In this document: in pieces, positions 23,959 to 33,272 of the stretch | Layout: every line of letters begins with the position of its first letter | Position numbering within the stretch: the stretch's first letter is position 1 | DNA from: UBA8401 sp041665525 | GTDB taxonomy: Bacteria > Bacteroidota > Ignavibacteria > UBA10030 > UBA8401 | Direction of reading: 5' to 3' | Length of the DNA: 64,000 nt | NCBI GenBank assembly: GCA_041665525.1 | Contig: JBAYIS010000002.1 | Coordinates: forward strand, 1-64,000 | The notes under the pieces: model-generated | Seen by the model: the letters and a program-made list of their open reading frames with translations, nothing else | The model's database searches: none | What the model was told of the DNA's origin: nothing | Made by a program: the position numbers and the translations under genes

Positions 23959-24516
23959 TCACAAACCGAAGAGTAATCCGACCGAGATGACATAAAAATT
24001 ACTGTTAACTCCGCCGGCTCCAGGGAAATTATTGAATGCGTAATCAAGAAAAACATATTTAATATCGCTCACGATTTTTGTCCCCAATCCGAGCGGGAGT
24101 TCAATCCCTCCGCCAAAATGCCAGCCGAATTCCTGTTTTCGTTCCTCCACGAAGATCGTTCCAGGCGGATTGAGGGATGGATAGAGATAATCGATGGAGG
24201 TATTATACCAGCCGGATCCAACCAGTCCAAAGATATGCGGACTGAAAAAATATTGTCCCGTTAACAGTACCGGCCAGCTTTGGGTGCGAATGGAACCATT
24301 CAAATAACTCACTTCGCGGTAATTTATCGATCCCTGAATCCCGAAATTATCCGAAAAACGCAATCTCATCGCCAATCCACCCATCGTTCTCGATTCGTTT
24401 GAACCATGTAATTTGTAAAAACCGACCTGGGGTCCGAATGCAGCAAATCCTTCCGCTGCTGCCGAACCGAATCCGAGCAGAAGCATTGCAATGATGATGA
24501 ATAATCGTGAAACCAT
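23959..24516 (-). CDS. Outer-membrane beta-barrel protein (OmpX/porin-like)
   Basis: 185 residues. A signal peptide (1-21, ...GSAAAEG) is followed by barrel-like strands: FGPQVGFYKLHG, GLAMRLRFSDNFGIQGSINY, LTGQYFFSPHIFGLVGSGWY, and a C-terminal strand YVISVGLLFGL. It likely forms a small barrel in the outer membrane. Conserved motif copy 1 (24749-24785) lies about 230 bp upstream, so it may belong to that regulon. Confidence 0.6.
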   Translation of the reverse strand: MVSRLFIIIAMLLLGFGSAAAEGFAAFGPQVGFYKLHGSNESRTMGGLAMRLRFSDNFGIQGSINYREVSYLNGSIRTQSWPVLLTGQYFFSPHIFGLVGSGWYNTSIDYLYPSLNPPGTIFVEERKQEFGWHFGGGIELPLGLGTKIVSDIKYVFLDYAFNNFPGAGGVNSNFYVISVGLLFGL

Positions 24517-24881
24517 GATTTCCTCCGAAAAACAGTGAATAACGACCTCATGATCAAGCCGTCGTGGTTCGGGGTAATGAACAGCGGAAGAACCGGACAG
24601 TACCTGTGCCCTTCCGCTGTTATCAGATCTTGGAGCTGTGAATGTAAGCGACCGTGAACAACCGGAGTAGCAGGAACGTGGGACAGAACCTCACTTTCAC
24701 GACTGTTCTTGATCTTTAGCAATGTAGCAGATAGTGAAAGCCAATGAAATCGACCAAAGGATTGAAAAAGGAGTTAATCCTTTTTGGGAGTGTGCAAAGG
24801 CCGGGTGTGCGGTGTTATTTTGTGAATAGTGCGATAACAAGCATCACATTCGGCAGTGATTGTGTGAAGGAGACAATATTT
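24517..24881. other. Intergenic region holding motif copy 1
   Basis: 365 bp without a supported gene on either strand. It includes the conserved dyad at 24749-24785. It is the upstream region of the barrel gene ending at 24516 and the downstream region of the YtxH-like gene. No clear promoter was found. Confidence 0.4.
24749..24785 (-). promoter_or_regulatory. Conserved stress-region motif, copy 1
   Basis: On the minus strand it reads AAAGGAT, TAACTCCTTTTTCA, ATCCTTT, then GGTCGAT. This is a dyad with a 14-bp spacer, found four times in the window. It lies 233 bp upstream of the barrel gene start at 24516. Confidence 0.6.
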
Positions 24882-25139
24882 TCAGTGCAGAAGAGTAGAC
24901 GTTTTCTTTTTCCCCTTTTTCACAATTTTTCCCACTTCTTTTGCAACCTTGTCGTATTCCTTGCCGGTTACCGATGAATATTGTTTGACTATTTTCTTGG
25001 CGCTTTTCGCCACATCATTTCCTTTTTGGGATAATTTTTTTCTTGTGTTCGCTCCTTTTGCGGGTGCCATTAAAATCCCAAGTGCAGATCCAACAGCTGC
25101 GGCAACGGCAACTCCAAGCAATATTTTTTTCTTACTCAT
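24882..25139 (-). CDS. YtxH-like small membrane protein
   Basis: 85 residues from the ATG at 25139, which has AGGAG upstream; a longer frame would add 18 residues without a ribosome site. An N-terminal glycine/alanine-rich membrane segment (ILLGVAVAAAVGSALGILMAPAKG) has the classical YtxH pattern, followed by KKLSQKGNDVAKSAKKI and a very basic coiled tail. YtxH proteins are general-stress membrane proteins of unknown mechanism. Downstream of the HPF-like gene. Confidence 0.8.
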   Translation of the reverse strand: MSKKKILLGVAVAAAVGSALGILMAPAKGANTRKKLSQKGNDVAKSAKKIVKQYSSVTGKEYDKVAKEVGKIVKKGKKKTSTLLH

Positions 25140-25214
25140 ATTCAGACTCCTGTAATGTGGTTCGTGGTTTGACGGCACAATTGCCTGACTCATATTGTTG
25201 TACGGCTTTGATTC

Positions 25215-25580
25215 CTATTCTTCCGGTGTAAGAACCGGGCCTTCGGGAGAAGCGACGTTGGTTCTTTCTATATCCTGCAATCGGTCGGATATATTCTCAA
25301 CCATTTTGATCAATTTTTCCGTCGCACCGGAAAAGGCCTGATCTGCTGTTATACCGTAATGTGTCACCGCTATAGGCTGTCGCCCTTCCATCCGCGCTTC
25401 GATAACGCATCGTTTTTCGTTCACGCCGATTTTGGGGCCATTTTCATCCGTCAAATGAACTTCAACACGCGTGATATGCCGGCTTAATCGAAGCAGCGCC
25501 ACCTGCAGATCATCGCTTAAGCGTTGTCTATATGCTTCATGACCTTTAATATTCTTGTCCGTATTGATCTGGATGTGCAT
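25215..25580 (-). CDS. HPF/RaiA-like ribosome-associated protein
   Basis: 121 residues from the ATG at 25580, preceded by GGAGG. It starts MHIQINTDKNIKGHEAYRQR and carries RVEVHLTDENGPK, then a segment resembling the beta-beta-alpha end of the S30AE domain. Proteins of this family bind the 30S decoding region and quieten ribosomes in stress. It is a divergent member: the basic RNA-binding pattern is weaker than in E. coli HPF, so its function is not certain. Confidence 0.65.
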   Translation of the reverse strand: MHIQINTDKNIKGHEAYRQRLSDDLQVALLRLSRHITRVEVHLTDENGPKIGVNEKRCVIEARMEGRQPIAVTHYGITADQAFSGATEKLIKMVENISDRLQDIERTNVASPEGPVLTPEE

Positions 25581-25684
25581 AGCCTTTCCTCCATCGAAAT
25601 TTATCATGTATGAAAATCCTCAACATTATTTCAGTGTGAGGAAGTATTATGATCAAGCTTCATTGTCTCTTTTCTGATCGGCTA

Positions 25685-25861
25685 TTACAGGATCGCGTAT
25701 ACACCGGCATGTCCCAGGGCTGTTTCTTCAGTATACTCAGCAATCATTCTGGCGATAGATTTTTCCCCTTCGTGCGGTTTCACGGAGGACATTAATATCC
25801 CCAGCAGCGCCCCGATAACGAATCCTCCCACCGCACTCATCAACACTTTTTTTGTCTTCAT
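25685..25861 (-). CDS. Small membrane protein, YtxH-like, 58 residues
   Basis: Frame from ATG at 25861 (GAAGGGG upstream) to TAA 25685-25687. MKTKKVLMSAVGGFVIGALL continues into GILMSSVKPHEGEK: the same GA-x-LGILM membrane signature as the YtxH-like gene 0.5 kb away, followed by a short amphipathic tail. It is missed by longest-frame calling because another frame overlaps it. A paralogue-like companion of that gene. Confidence 0.65.
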   Translation of the reverse strand: MKTKKVLMSAVGGFVIGALLGILMSSVKPHEGEKSIARMIAEYTEETALGHAGVYAIL

Positions 25862-25954
25862 TGAAATACCCCTTCATTGGTTGAATCTTTTGAATTTTCA
25901 AACAGCACTCATAGAATTCTCCGATCACAATTAATGACCTTCGCTTCACTCCAT

Positions 25955-28708
25955 TTACTGAACGACTGTCGGCCGCACACTGGATGTTCCAATAAGCTTC
26001 ACGATCTGCAATATTGCCAACGGCAGCGCAGCGATGGCGAATAAGATCACCATTTCTGCATATGGAATTTTAACCGAATGTAAAAATGTACCCAGAATAT
26101 CGGAGTGCTGACTGAGCACCTGCAGCCCTAAAGACACGGCCACCACGGTCAGCAGTGTTATGTTAGAGAAGAGCGGTATTTTCCAGATCGGTTTGATCTC
26201 ACTGCGGGCGCCAAAGGAACGGATCAATTCTTCGAACACGAGAACCGTAAACGCATACGTGCGGGCTGTGGCAACATCGGCCGATTGCAGCATGTATGCA
26301 TACACGACGAATGCCGTACTGGCAGTGAGAATGCCGGTGAAGAACATCATTCCGAGGAATTTTTTATCCGTAATCTTCTCGGATCGACGCCGCGGAATCC
26401 GCTTCATCACATCCGGATCGATAGGATCGGTTGCAAGTGCAAGTGCCGGGAAACCGTCCGTAACAAGATTGATCCAAAGAAGATGAATCGGGAGCAACGG
26501 AATCGGCAGACCGATGATCACGCAAACAGTCATCAACAGCAGTTCGCCGGTATTGCCTGCCAGCAAATACTGAAGTGTTTTCCGGATATTATCATAAATG
26601 CCGCGCCCTTCTTCAATGGCAGAAACGATGGTGGCAAAATTGTCGTCAGTGATGATCATATCGGATGATTGTTTGGTTACTTCGGTCCCAGTCTTCCCCA
26701 TCGCGATCCCGATATCCGCCCCTTTAATGGCGGGAGCATCATTCACTCCATCACCGGTCATTGCAACAACGGCGTCGTTCGCTTTCCATGCGCGGATGAT
26801 GCGAAGTTTATGTTCGGCGGTAACCCGTGCATAGACGGAGATCGCGGAGACCCTTTTCCGTAATTCTTCATCGGACATCGCTTCGAGTTCACTCCCGGAG
26901 ACGGCGATATCTTCTGCGGCCGCAATCCCGATTTCCCGTGCAATGGCTACTGCAGTTTCCGGATGGTCGCCGGTAATCATCACCACACGGACTCCGGCAT
27001 TTCGACATCGTAACACCGCCTCTTTCGCTTCAATGCGCGGTGGATCATACATTCCGCTGAGACCGACGAACACAAGATCTTTTTCTACAGAATCTGGAGT
27101 GAGTCCGGTTATTGATGCATCATGCAAATCGCGAAAAGCAGAACTGAGGACACGCAACGCCATCTTTGCCATGATGGAAGTTTGGGTCAAAATATTCTTC
27201 CGATCCTCTTCCGTAAGTTCGCGGACACCTTCGCCGGTAAATATTTTTGAGCAGCGCTGTAAAAGAATTCCGGGTGCGCCGTTGGCGTACACGCGCAGTG
27301 AGCCGTCCGACTGTTTACGAATGACTGAACTGCGTTTGCGGTCGGAATCGAACGGAAATTCATGAACTTTCGGCTGTTCTTTCTCCATGATCTCCTGACT
27401 TCCACCCGCTTTCAGACCGGCGGTGAGCATGGCACCCTCTGTCGGATCGCCGATTACACTCCACACTCCATTTTTTTCTTTCCGATGTGCATTGTTGCAG
27501 CCAATCAGAATTGAAGCAAGTTCCAGCAAAGCCGGATTCTGCTGACCTTCTATTTTTGCTCCATCCCGATGTATTTCACCTTCCGGGCCGTATCCATTGC
27601 CGGACACTTCAAACATTGTTCCATCAACATACAACGCCCGGACGGTCATTTCACCCACCGTCAATGTGCCGGTTTTATCCGTGCAAATTACTGTGGTAGA
27701 GCCAAGTGTTTCAACAGCCGGAAGTTTCCGGATGAGCGCATGACGACGGGACATGCGAACAACACCGACCGCCAGCGATATTGTGACAACAGCGGGGAGG
27801 CCTTCGGGAACAGCAGCGACGGCAAGACTAACGGCGGACATGAATAATTCCAACAAATTGGTATTGCGCAACATTCCCAAACCAAACAGCAACACAACAA
27901 TCCCCAACGTCACCCACACAAGCACACGTCCAAACGATTCGAGTTTCTTTTCCAACGGTGTATGTTCTTCCGACGATGCGTCTGTGATCAGTCCGGCAAT
28001 ACGCCCCAATTCAGTCTCCATCGCGGTTGCTACGACAATCGCCTGTGCGGTACCGGAAGCGACGCTCGTCCCCATGAACACCATATTGTGCTGATCACCA
28101 AGCGGAACATCGTGCTGGGGGACTGCGTCGGAACTTTTCACCACAGATTCAGATTCGCCTGTCAACGCGGCTTCAATCGCTTTGAACGACGCAGCGTTCA
28201 CAATGCGGGCATCAGCGCCGACGATATTTCCTGCTTCAAGAATAAGAATATCTCCGATGACAATTCCCGAAGCAGGAATCACGATGACCTGGCCGTTCCG
28301 CTGTACTGTTGCTTGCGGGGCCGCCATTTTCTTTAATGCGGCAATAGATTTCTCCGCACTGAATTCCTGATAAAATCCGACAACAGCATTCAGGATCACT
28401 ATGGCAAGTATGGCAACAGCATCGATCGTTTCGCCCAACAGTGCGGAAATGATTCCCGCCGCAAGGAGTATCCAGACAATGAGGCTTTTGAATTGTCCGA
28501 TGAAAAGCAGAAACGGACTGATCCGTTTCCCCTCTTTCAATTCGTTCAATCCATTGGCACCAAGGCGGATTGAAGCTTCCTGGGGAGTGAGACCATTAGC
28601 GGAGGAATGAAATTCAGCAAAGAGCTCTTCAACAGACCGGGAGTGCCAGGGTTTTGATTGGTGTTTTTCGATGATCACGGCAGCAGCTGGCATTTGACTT
28701 TTTACCAT
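25955..28708 (-). CDS. P-type cation-transporting ATPase (P2A/Ca2+-like)
   Basis: 917 residues. TGES at 183-186 (actuator), PEGLP at 301-305 (fourth helix ion site), the phosphorylated Asp344 in CTDKTGTLT, TGDGVNDAPA in the hinge, and NLVTDGFPALAL in the sixth helix are all present; these features are those of SERCA/PMCA-like (P2) pumps. The N-terminal cation_ATPase_N domain (about 20-75) contains GLTPQEASIRLGANG. It most likely exports Ca2+, but Na+ or another ion is possible. The start is uncertain by a few codons (ATG at 28708, or 28693). Confidence 0.9.
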   Translation of the reverse strand: MVKSQMPAAAVIIEKHQSKPWHSRSVEELFAEFHSSANGLTPQEASIRLGANGLNELKEGKRISPFLLFIGQFKSLIVWILLAAGIISALLGETIDAVAILAIVILNAVVGFYQEFSAEKSIAALKKMAAPQATVQRNGQVIVIPASGIVIGDILILEAGNIVGADARIVNAASFKAIEAALTGESESVVKSSDAVPQHDVPLGDQHNMVFMGTSVASGTAQAIVVATAMETELGRIAGLITDASSEEHTPLEKKLESFGRVLVWVTLGIVVLLFGLGMLRNTNLLELFMSAVSLAVAAVPEGLPAVVTISLAVGVVRMSRRHALIRKLPAVETLGSTTVICTDKTGTLTVGEMTVRALYVDGTMFEVSGNGYGPEGEIHRDGAKIEGQQNPALLELASILIGCNNAHRKEKNGVWSVIGDPTEGAMLTAGLKAGGSQEIMEKEQPKVHEFPFDSDRKRSSVIRKQSDGSLRVYANGAPGILLQRCSKIFTGEGVRELTEEDRKNILTQTSIMAKMALRVLSSAFRDLHDASITGLTPDSVEKDLVFVGLSGMYDPPRIEAKEAVLRCRNAGVRVVMITGDHPETAVAIAREIGIAAAEDIAVSGSELEAMSDEELRKRVSAISVYARVTAEHKLRIIRAWKANDAVVAMTGDGVNDAPAIKGADIGIAMGKTGTEVTKQSSDMIITDDNFATIVSAIEEGRGIYDNIRKTLQYLLAGNTGELLLMTVCVIIGLPIPLLPIHLLWINLVTDGFPALALATDPIDPDVMKRIPRRRSEKITDKKFLGMMFFTGILTASTAFVVYAYMLQSADVATARTYAFTVLVFEELIRSFGARSEIKPIWKIPLFSNITLLTVVAVSLGLQVLSQHSDILGTFLHSVKIPYAEMVILFAIAALPLAILQIVKLIGTSSVRPTVVQ

Positions 28709-28815
28709 CAATGAAATACAGTATGATCATTGCGTTCCTCCATTTTTTTGTACCCAGGGGGACACAATGACATTGGAATGTGTTTAAAACCATCCTACGG
28801 AATGATGTTTCGGGA

Positions 28816-28971
28816 TTATTTCCCGAGAATTTTTTCACCGCGTATAATCCTAACTAAAACGACCACGACAGCAATCACGAGAAGAATGTGAATAAAACCA
28901 TTCATGGTATAGGATGTAATTAATCCCAGAAGCCACATTACAATAAGAATAGCAGCGATCGCGTACAGCAT
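28816..28971 (-). CDS. lmo0937-family small membrane protein
   Basis: 51 residues, ATG at 28971 with AAGGAG upstream. MLYAIAAILIVMWLLGLITS followed by YTMNGFIHILLVIAVVVVLV closely matches the short two-helix lmo0937 family common in stress regions. Function unknown. It is next to the kinase/cyclase genes. The N-terminal half of the protein at 52546-52974 resembles it. Confidence 0.85.
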   Translation of the reverse strand: MLYAIAAILIVMWLLGLITSYTMNGFIHILLVIAVVVVLVRIIRGEKILGK

Positions 28972-29003
28972 TTGAATCTCCTTTTTTAAATGGAATGATT
29001 GAT

Positions 29004-30143
29004 TTATGCAGAAATAGTTTCGGCAATTTCATTAGTTCCACTTGCCGCCTGCTGTCTCTCTCTGCCGTTAAGAAACCAGGTGTTGATCTCTCCCATATCT
29101 TTCACAATTATCTTGCCGCGGTGCTCAAGAAGAAAATTCGTGCCCAGTTTTTGCCTGGTAGAATCGGTAATTTGAATCCGGCCGGAAACACCATGCGATT
29201 CCATTCTGCTTGCGGTGTTTACCACATCGCCCCAGAGATCATAAAGAAATTTTCGCTTGCCGATGACACCGGCGACGGCCGCCCCGCTGCTGATACCGAT
29301 ACGGATCTTCAAGTTGTATTTCCTCTGTACATTCAATCGGTCCATTACTTCGATCATATCCAATGCCATATGTGCTGCCCGCGTTGTATGGTCATCCACC
29401 GGATCGGGAAGACCGGCAACGGCCATATAGGCGTCGCCGATCGTTTTTATTTTTTCCAATCCGCGGTGATCTGCGATCGCATCAAACAGCGTGAAAATGT
29501 CGTTCAGCACATGAATCATGACATTCGCACTCACTCCCTCGGAAAATTTTGTAAATCCAACAATGTCGGCAAATAGTACGGTGACATCCTTAAAACTATC
29601 GGCAATAATTTCCGTGAGACTGTCGTTGTTCGTATCAAGAATCCCTTTCAACCGTTCGGCAATGGCATGCGGCAAAACATTTAGCAACAGCCGCTCCGAG
29701 ATCTTTTTTTCTGCCGTCACCTGATTAAAGAGTTTTTTTGTTTCCAGATGCAAAAGGCGGACTTCAATCATATTACGCACGCGAATCAACACTTCGGCGA
29801 GGTCGAATGGTTTACTGATAAAATCCCTCGCACCTGCTTTCAGCGCCCGCAACTTATGTTCCGGCTGCGCCGTCAGCACGAGGACGGGAAGATATCCTTC
29901 CTTCTCGATCTCCTTCAGTTGTTCCATTACCTGATATCCATCCAATCCCGGCATTTCAAGATCGAGAAGAATCAAATCGTATTGATTCAGCCGGTGCAGG
30001 TCGAACACTTCTTTCGAAATGGACGTGGATGTGATGGACCGATATCCGGCTGCGCGGAGCATTTGTTCAAGGAGCATGACGTTCACTTTTTTATCGTCAA
30101 CAATCAGTATACCGGCGTTCAATATGTCCGAAGGACTTATCAT
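29004..30143 (-). CDS. Response regulator with class III adenylate cyclase output
   Basis: 379 residues. Receiver 10-125 with acidic pair VDD at 15-17, phosphoacceptor Asp61 in LLDLEMPGLDG and Lys111; a coiled linker; cyclase domain from about 185. The metal aspartates are Asp193 (FADIVGFT) and Asp237 (GDAYM). Adenine-selecting Lys233 (KIKTIG) and Asp302 (YDLWGD), and transition-state Asn309 and Arg313, are all conserved, so it should make cAMP and act as a homodimer. It overlaps the upstream kinase gene by 4 bp (ATGA). Confidence 0.92.
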   Translation of the reverse strand: MISPSDILNAGILIVDDKKVNVMLLEQMLRAAGYRSITSTSISKEVFDLHRLNQYDLILLDLEMPGLDGYQVMEQLKEIEKEGYLPVLVLTAQPEHKLRALKAGARDFISKPFDLAEVLIRVRNMIEVRLLHLETKKLFNQVTAEKKISERLLLNVLPHAIAERLKGILDTNNDSLTEIIADSFKDVTVLFADIVGFTKFSEGVSANVMIHVLNDIFTLFDAIADHRGLEKIKTIGDAYMAVAGLPDPVDDHTTRAAHMALDMIEVMDRLNVQRKYNLKIRIGISSGAAVAGVIGKRKFLYDLWGDVVNTASRMESHGVSGRIQITDSTRQKLGTNFLLEHRGKIIVKDMGEINTWFLNGRERQQAASGTNEIAETISA

Positions 30144-32686
30144 GCAATCATTGCAGAATTTATGCTGCGTTGAGAAGCGCCATTTTCTGCAAATATCATC
30201 GCTGCGTCCAAGGTCTCTAAAAATTCCTGGACATTAATCGGTTTTGTGAGATACCGAAAGAACCCTGCTTCCAAACCGTTTTTAATATCGGCCGGCATGG
30301 CATTCGCGCTGATGGCGAGAACCGGAATATGGAACGTTGCCCGACTTTCTCGCAGATGTTTCAACACTTCAATACCGCTCATCCCGGGAAGGTTAATATC
30401 CATCAAAATCACATCGGGAATTTGATCGCGGGCGATTTGTAATCCAACGTTCCCGTCGCCGGCCCTCAATAAACGGATATTGGAACGGCGTGCAACGAGG
30501 CTTTCGATGAGTTTCATATTTGCAGGATTATCCTCAACATACAGCACTGTTCGTTCTTCTGCTGCAACCGGCAAGTCGGATACCGGGTGCAACATTCCAG
30601 CTTCTTCCATAATATTTGCAGGGGGCACAACGGAACGCAATTCAAACCAGAACACACTTCCAACCCCGACAATACTTTTTACACCGATTGTTCCTTCCAT
30701 CAGCTCCACCAATCGCTTCGTCATCACGAGCCCGATTCCCGTTCCTTCTTCAGTACAGTTTTCCTGACCCAGCCGATTAAACGGTTGAAACAGATTCATC
30801 AGTTGTTCTTCGGATAATCCCATTCCGGCATCCTTCACACTGATCAGGATATGGTCGGGAGTGCTGGCGGTACATTTAATTTCGACCGTTCCATGTTCTC
30901 TGTTATATTTTATCGCGTTGGAAAGGAGATTGATCAGCACCTGTTTCAGCCGCATCCGGTCTGCTCGGACAAACAGCGGGACATAAAACTGAGGAAACAT
31001 CATCTTGATATTTCGTTTTTGCCCTTCGGGAACAAACATTGCTTCGCATTCGGAAATAACCTCAGCCAGCGAAACCGGCTCCGGGGAAAATGATGTTTTG
31101 CCCGCTTCCACAGAAGCAAGATCGAGCACTTCGTTGATTAATTTCAACAAATGCCATCCCGCCTGAAGAATTTGTGTGATGCTGTCCTTTTGAAGCGGTG
31201 TCGGAGGCGGTGCCGCCGTCTCCATTAACTGAGCGAATCCGAGAATAGCATTGAGCGGACTGCGCAATTCATGACTCATGCCGGAAAGAAATTCTGACTT
31301 TGCAAGATTCGCTTTATCCGCCACGCGCCGTGCACTTTCCAATTCAATATTATTTTCCTGCAGTACCTGGTCCAACATTTTCCGTTCCGTAATATCACGG
31401 GCAGCAGCAAACACTCCCTGTAATTTTCTTTCCCTGTCATAAAAAGTTGTTGCGTTGAACGAGACGACGGTCTCTTTTCCATCCCGCGCCCGCGCCGTAA
31501 GTTCGTAATTGGTCACTTTTTTTTCGCTCAGCACCTGATTAATGCTCGCTTCGGCTCTATCCGGATCGGTAAAGTAATTTTTAAACGGCGCTCCAATCAA
31601 CTCGTCCCGGGTGCACCCGGTGAGTGTTTCCATCTGTTTATTGGCATCCGTAATAATCCCAAGTGGATCGGTCGTCATAATCGCATCAATATTCGATTCA
31701 ATCAGAGACCGCGTGTAAAACTGTTGATCGCGTAACCGTTGATCCAGTTTCTTCCGTTCCTCTTCCACCTGTTTTCGTGCTGTGTTATCGGTTCCGATCA
31801 GCAGATACCCGATAATGCTTCCATTAACGCTTCGAAGCGCCGTAACAGAGACAACAGCGGGAAAGCGGCTGCCATCCTTGCGAATATATGTGAGTTCGTA
31901 AATGTCTTCGATGCCGCGGGATGCTTTGAACACCAGCGCTTCAAATCCCGGGGTGATGGATGCGGAAAGTTCGGCACTTAATGCTTTTGCCCGGACAATA
32001 ACTTCCTGCGGGTCGGAGATATCGGCGGGAGTAATTTTATTCATCACTTCTGCCGCCGTATACCCCAGCATTCGTTCAGCGCCGACATTAAAGATTTGAA
32101 TGACTCCCTGGGCATCTGTGGCGATGCTGGAAAAATTTTCGCTGTTAAAAATAGCGTTTTGCAGAGCACCGGCTTTCAGCAATGCTTCTTCAGCATTTTT
32201 TCTTGCACTGTTATCCGTACCGATTAGTAAATATCCTATAATTGCTTCGCTATTGTCGCGAAGTGCGGTAATGGAAACCGCCGCGGGGAGACGGCTGCCG
32301 TCTTTGCGGATGTAGGTCAGTTCATACATATCCTCAATACCGCGGGACGCCTTAAAAACCATCGCTTCGAAACCGGGAGCGATCCGTGTGCCGAGTTCCA
32401 TGCTTAATGCCTCGGCACGCGCAATCAATTCGCGGGGATCAGAAATATCTGCCGGGGTAATCTTATTGACAACTTCCGCCTCGGTATACCCCAGCATCCG
32501 TTCTGCACCGACATTAAAAATCTGAATGACCCCTTTATCGTCTGTTGCAATGCTTGAAAAATTTGCGCTCTTTAAAATAGCATTCTGCAGCGCACCGGTT
32601 TTTAAGACAGCTTCTTTCCGTCGTACTTCCGAGACGGTTCGTAATGTCTCCTCGGATGTGTGTCTGCCATTGATTGTTGTATTCAT
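30140..32686 (-). CDS. Hybrid sensor histidine kinase with tandem-duplicated PAS domains
   Basis: 848 residues from the ATG at 32686 (the longer frame would lie in dps). PAS 1 (about 32-163) and PAS 2 (about 174-305) are near copies with a 142-residue period; PAS 3 about 325-435; HisKA with SHELRSPL (His472); HATPase with N-box INLLSNAIKYN and GTGIGL; C-terminal receiver 712-835 with Asp763 (LMDINLPG). No membrane helix is seen, so it senses inside the cell. It very likely signals to the cyclase it overlaps. Confidence 0.92.
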   Translation of the reverse strand: MNTTINGRHTSEETLRTVSEVRRKEAVLKTGALQNAILKSANFSSIATDDKGVIQIFNVGAERMLGYTEAEVVNKITPADISDPRELIARAEALSMELGTRIAPGFEAMVFKASRGIEDMYELTYIRKDGSRLPAAVSITALRDNSEAIIGYLLIGTDNSARKNAEEALLKAGALQNAIFNSENFSSIATDAQGVIQIFNVGAERMLGYTAAEVMNKITPADISDPQEVIVRAKALSAELSASITPGFEALVFKASRGIEDIYELTYIRKDGSRFPAVVSVTALRSVNGSIIGYLLIGTDNTARKQVEEERKKLDQRLRDQQFYTRSLIESNIDAIMTTDPLGIITDANKQMETLTGCTRDELIGAPFKNYFTDPDRAEASINQVLSEKKVTNYELTARARDGKETVVSFNATTFYDRERKLQGVFAAARDITERKMLDQVLQENNIELESARRVADKANLAKSEFLSGMSHELRSPLNAILGFAQLMETAAPPPTPLQKDSITQILQAGWHLLKLINEVLDLASVEAGKTSFSPEPVSLAEVISECEAMFVPEGQKRNIKMMFPQFYVPLFVRADRMRLKQVLINLLSNAIKYNREHGTVEIKCTASTPDHILISVKDAGMGLSEEQLMNLFQPFNRLGQENCTEEGTGIGLVMTKRLVELMEGTIGVKSIVGVGSVFWFELRSVVPPANIMEEAGMLHPVSDLPVAAEERTVLYVEDNPANMKLIESLVARRSNIRLLRAGDGNVGLQIARDQIPDVILMDINLPGMSGIEVLKHLRESRATFHIPVLAISANAMPADIKNGLEAGFFRYLTKPINVQEFLETLDAAMIFAENGASQRSINSAMIA

Positions 32687-32738
32687 GGTGGTTTGCCTGT
32701 CAATCCTTAACACATCATTTCCTACAGCGCTACGCGAA

Positions 32739-33212
32739 TTAGGAGAGATGCGCTCTGAGCATCCAAGCCATTTTCTCATGTTGCTCCATCAGTCCGGTTA
32801 AAAAATCCGCCGTGCCGGCATCCTTCAGTTTTTCTCCGACATCACCGATTTCTTTTCTCAGTGACCGAATGACGGCTTCATGGTCTTCCATCAGCGTTTT
32901 GATAATATTTTTTGCATCGGTAAAATCGTGGTTTTGTTCGCTGATTCTTGAAAGTGCTGTAAAATCTCTCAGCGATCCCATTGCAAAATGTCCCAGCGCG
33001 CGAATCCGTTCGGCAACGTTATCGATTGTTACCTCAAGCACGACATATTGAGACTCAAAGAACGTGTGCAGTTCAATAAAATTTGCCCCCTGAATGTTCC
33101 AATGGGCGTTCCGTGTTTTGGTGTAGAGCACATATTCGTCCGCTAGAAGCGTGTTGAGCAGTAAAGCAATCTCTTTGATGTGATTCTCTGCAATGTCGAT
33201 ATTGGGTTTCAT
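32739..33212 (-). CDS. dps: Dps-family ferritin-like DNA-protection protein
   Basis: 157 residues from the ATG at 33212, which has GAGG in place. The inter-subunit ferroxidase site is conserved: His37 (NAHWNIQG), His49, Glu53 (Asp in E. coli), Asp64 and Glu68 in VTIDNVAERI. Dps dodecamers oxidise and store iron using H2O2 and shield DNA. The start is 60 bp after cbpA on the same mRNA direction, and the kinase gene follows 52 bp after its stop, so an AI-2E-cbpA-dps-kinase-cyclase transcript is possible. Confidence 0.93.
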   Translation of the reverse strand: MKPNIDIAENHIKEIALLLNTLLADEYVLYTKTRNAHWNIQGANFIELHTFFESQYVVLEVTIDNVAERIRALGHFAMGSLRDFTALSRISEQNHDFTDAKNIIKTLMEDHEAVIRSLRKEIGDVGEKLKDAGTADFLTGLMEQHEKMAWMLRAHLS

Positions 33213-33272
33213 TGTATCCTCGTTTGTGTATTTCATTGGTAGATGTTCATTCAGTGAGAGAGCGATTTCCTT

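Noticed and set aside
24517..24748. Possible sigma-54 promoter linked to the dyad motif
   Set aside because: No TGGC-N8-TTGC-like match was found by eye between the motif and the gene start here, or downstream of copy 4.
28810..28835. TCGGGA/TCCCGA hairpin followed by a T run
   Set aside because: It lies on the plus strand where no gene ends, and overlaps the stop of the lmo0937-like gene on the other strand, so it is not a terminator for a known transcript.
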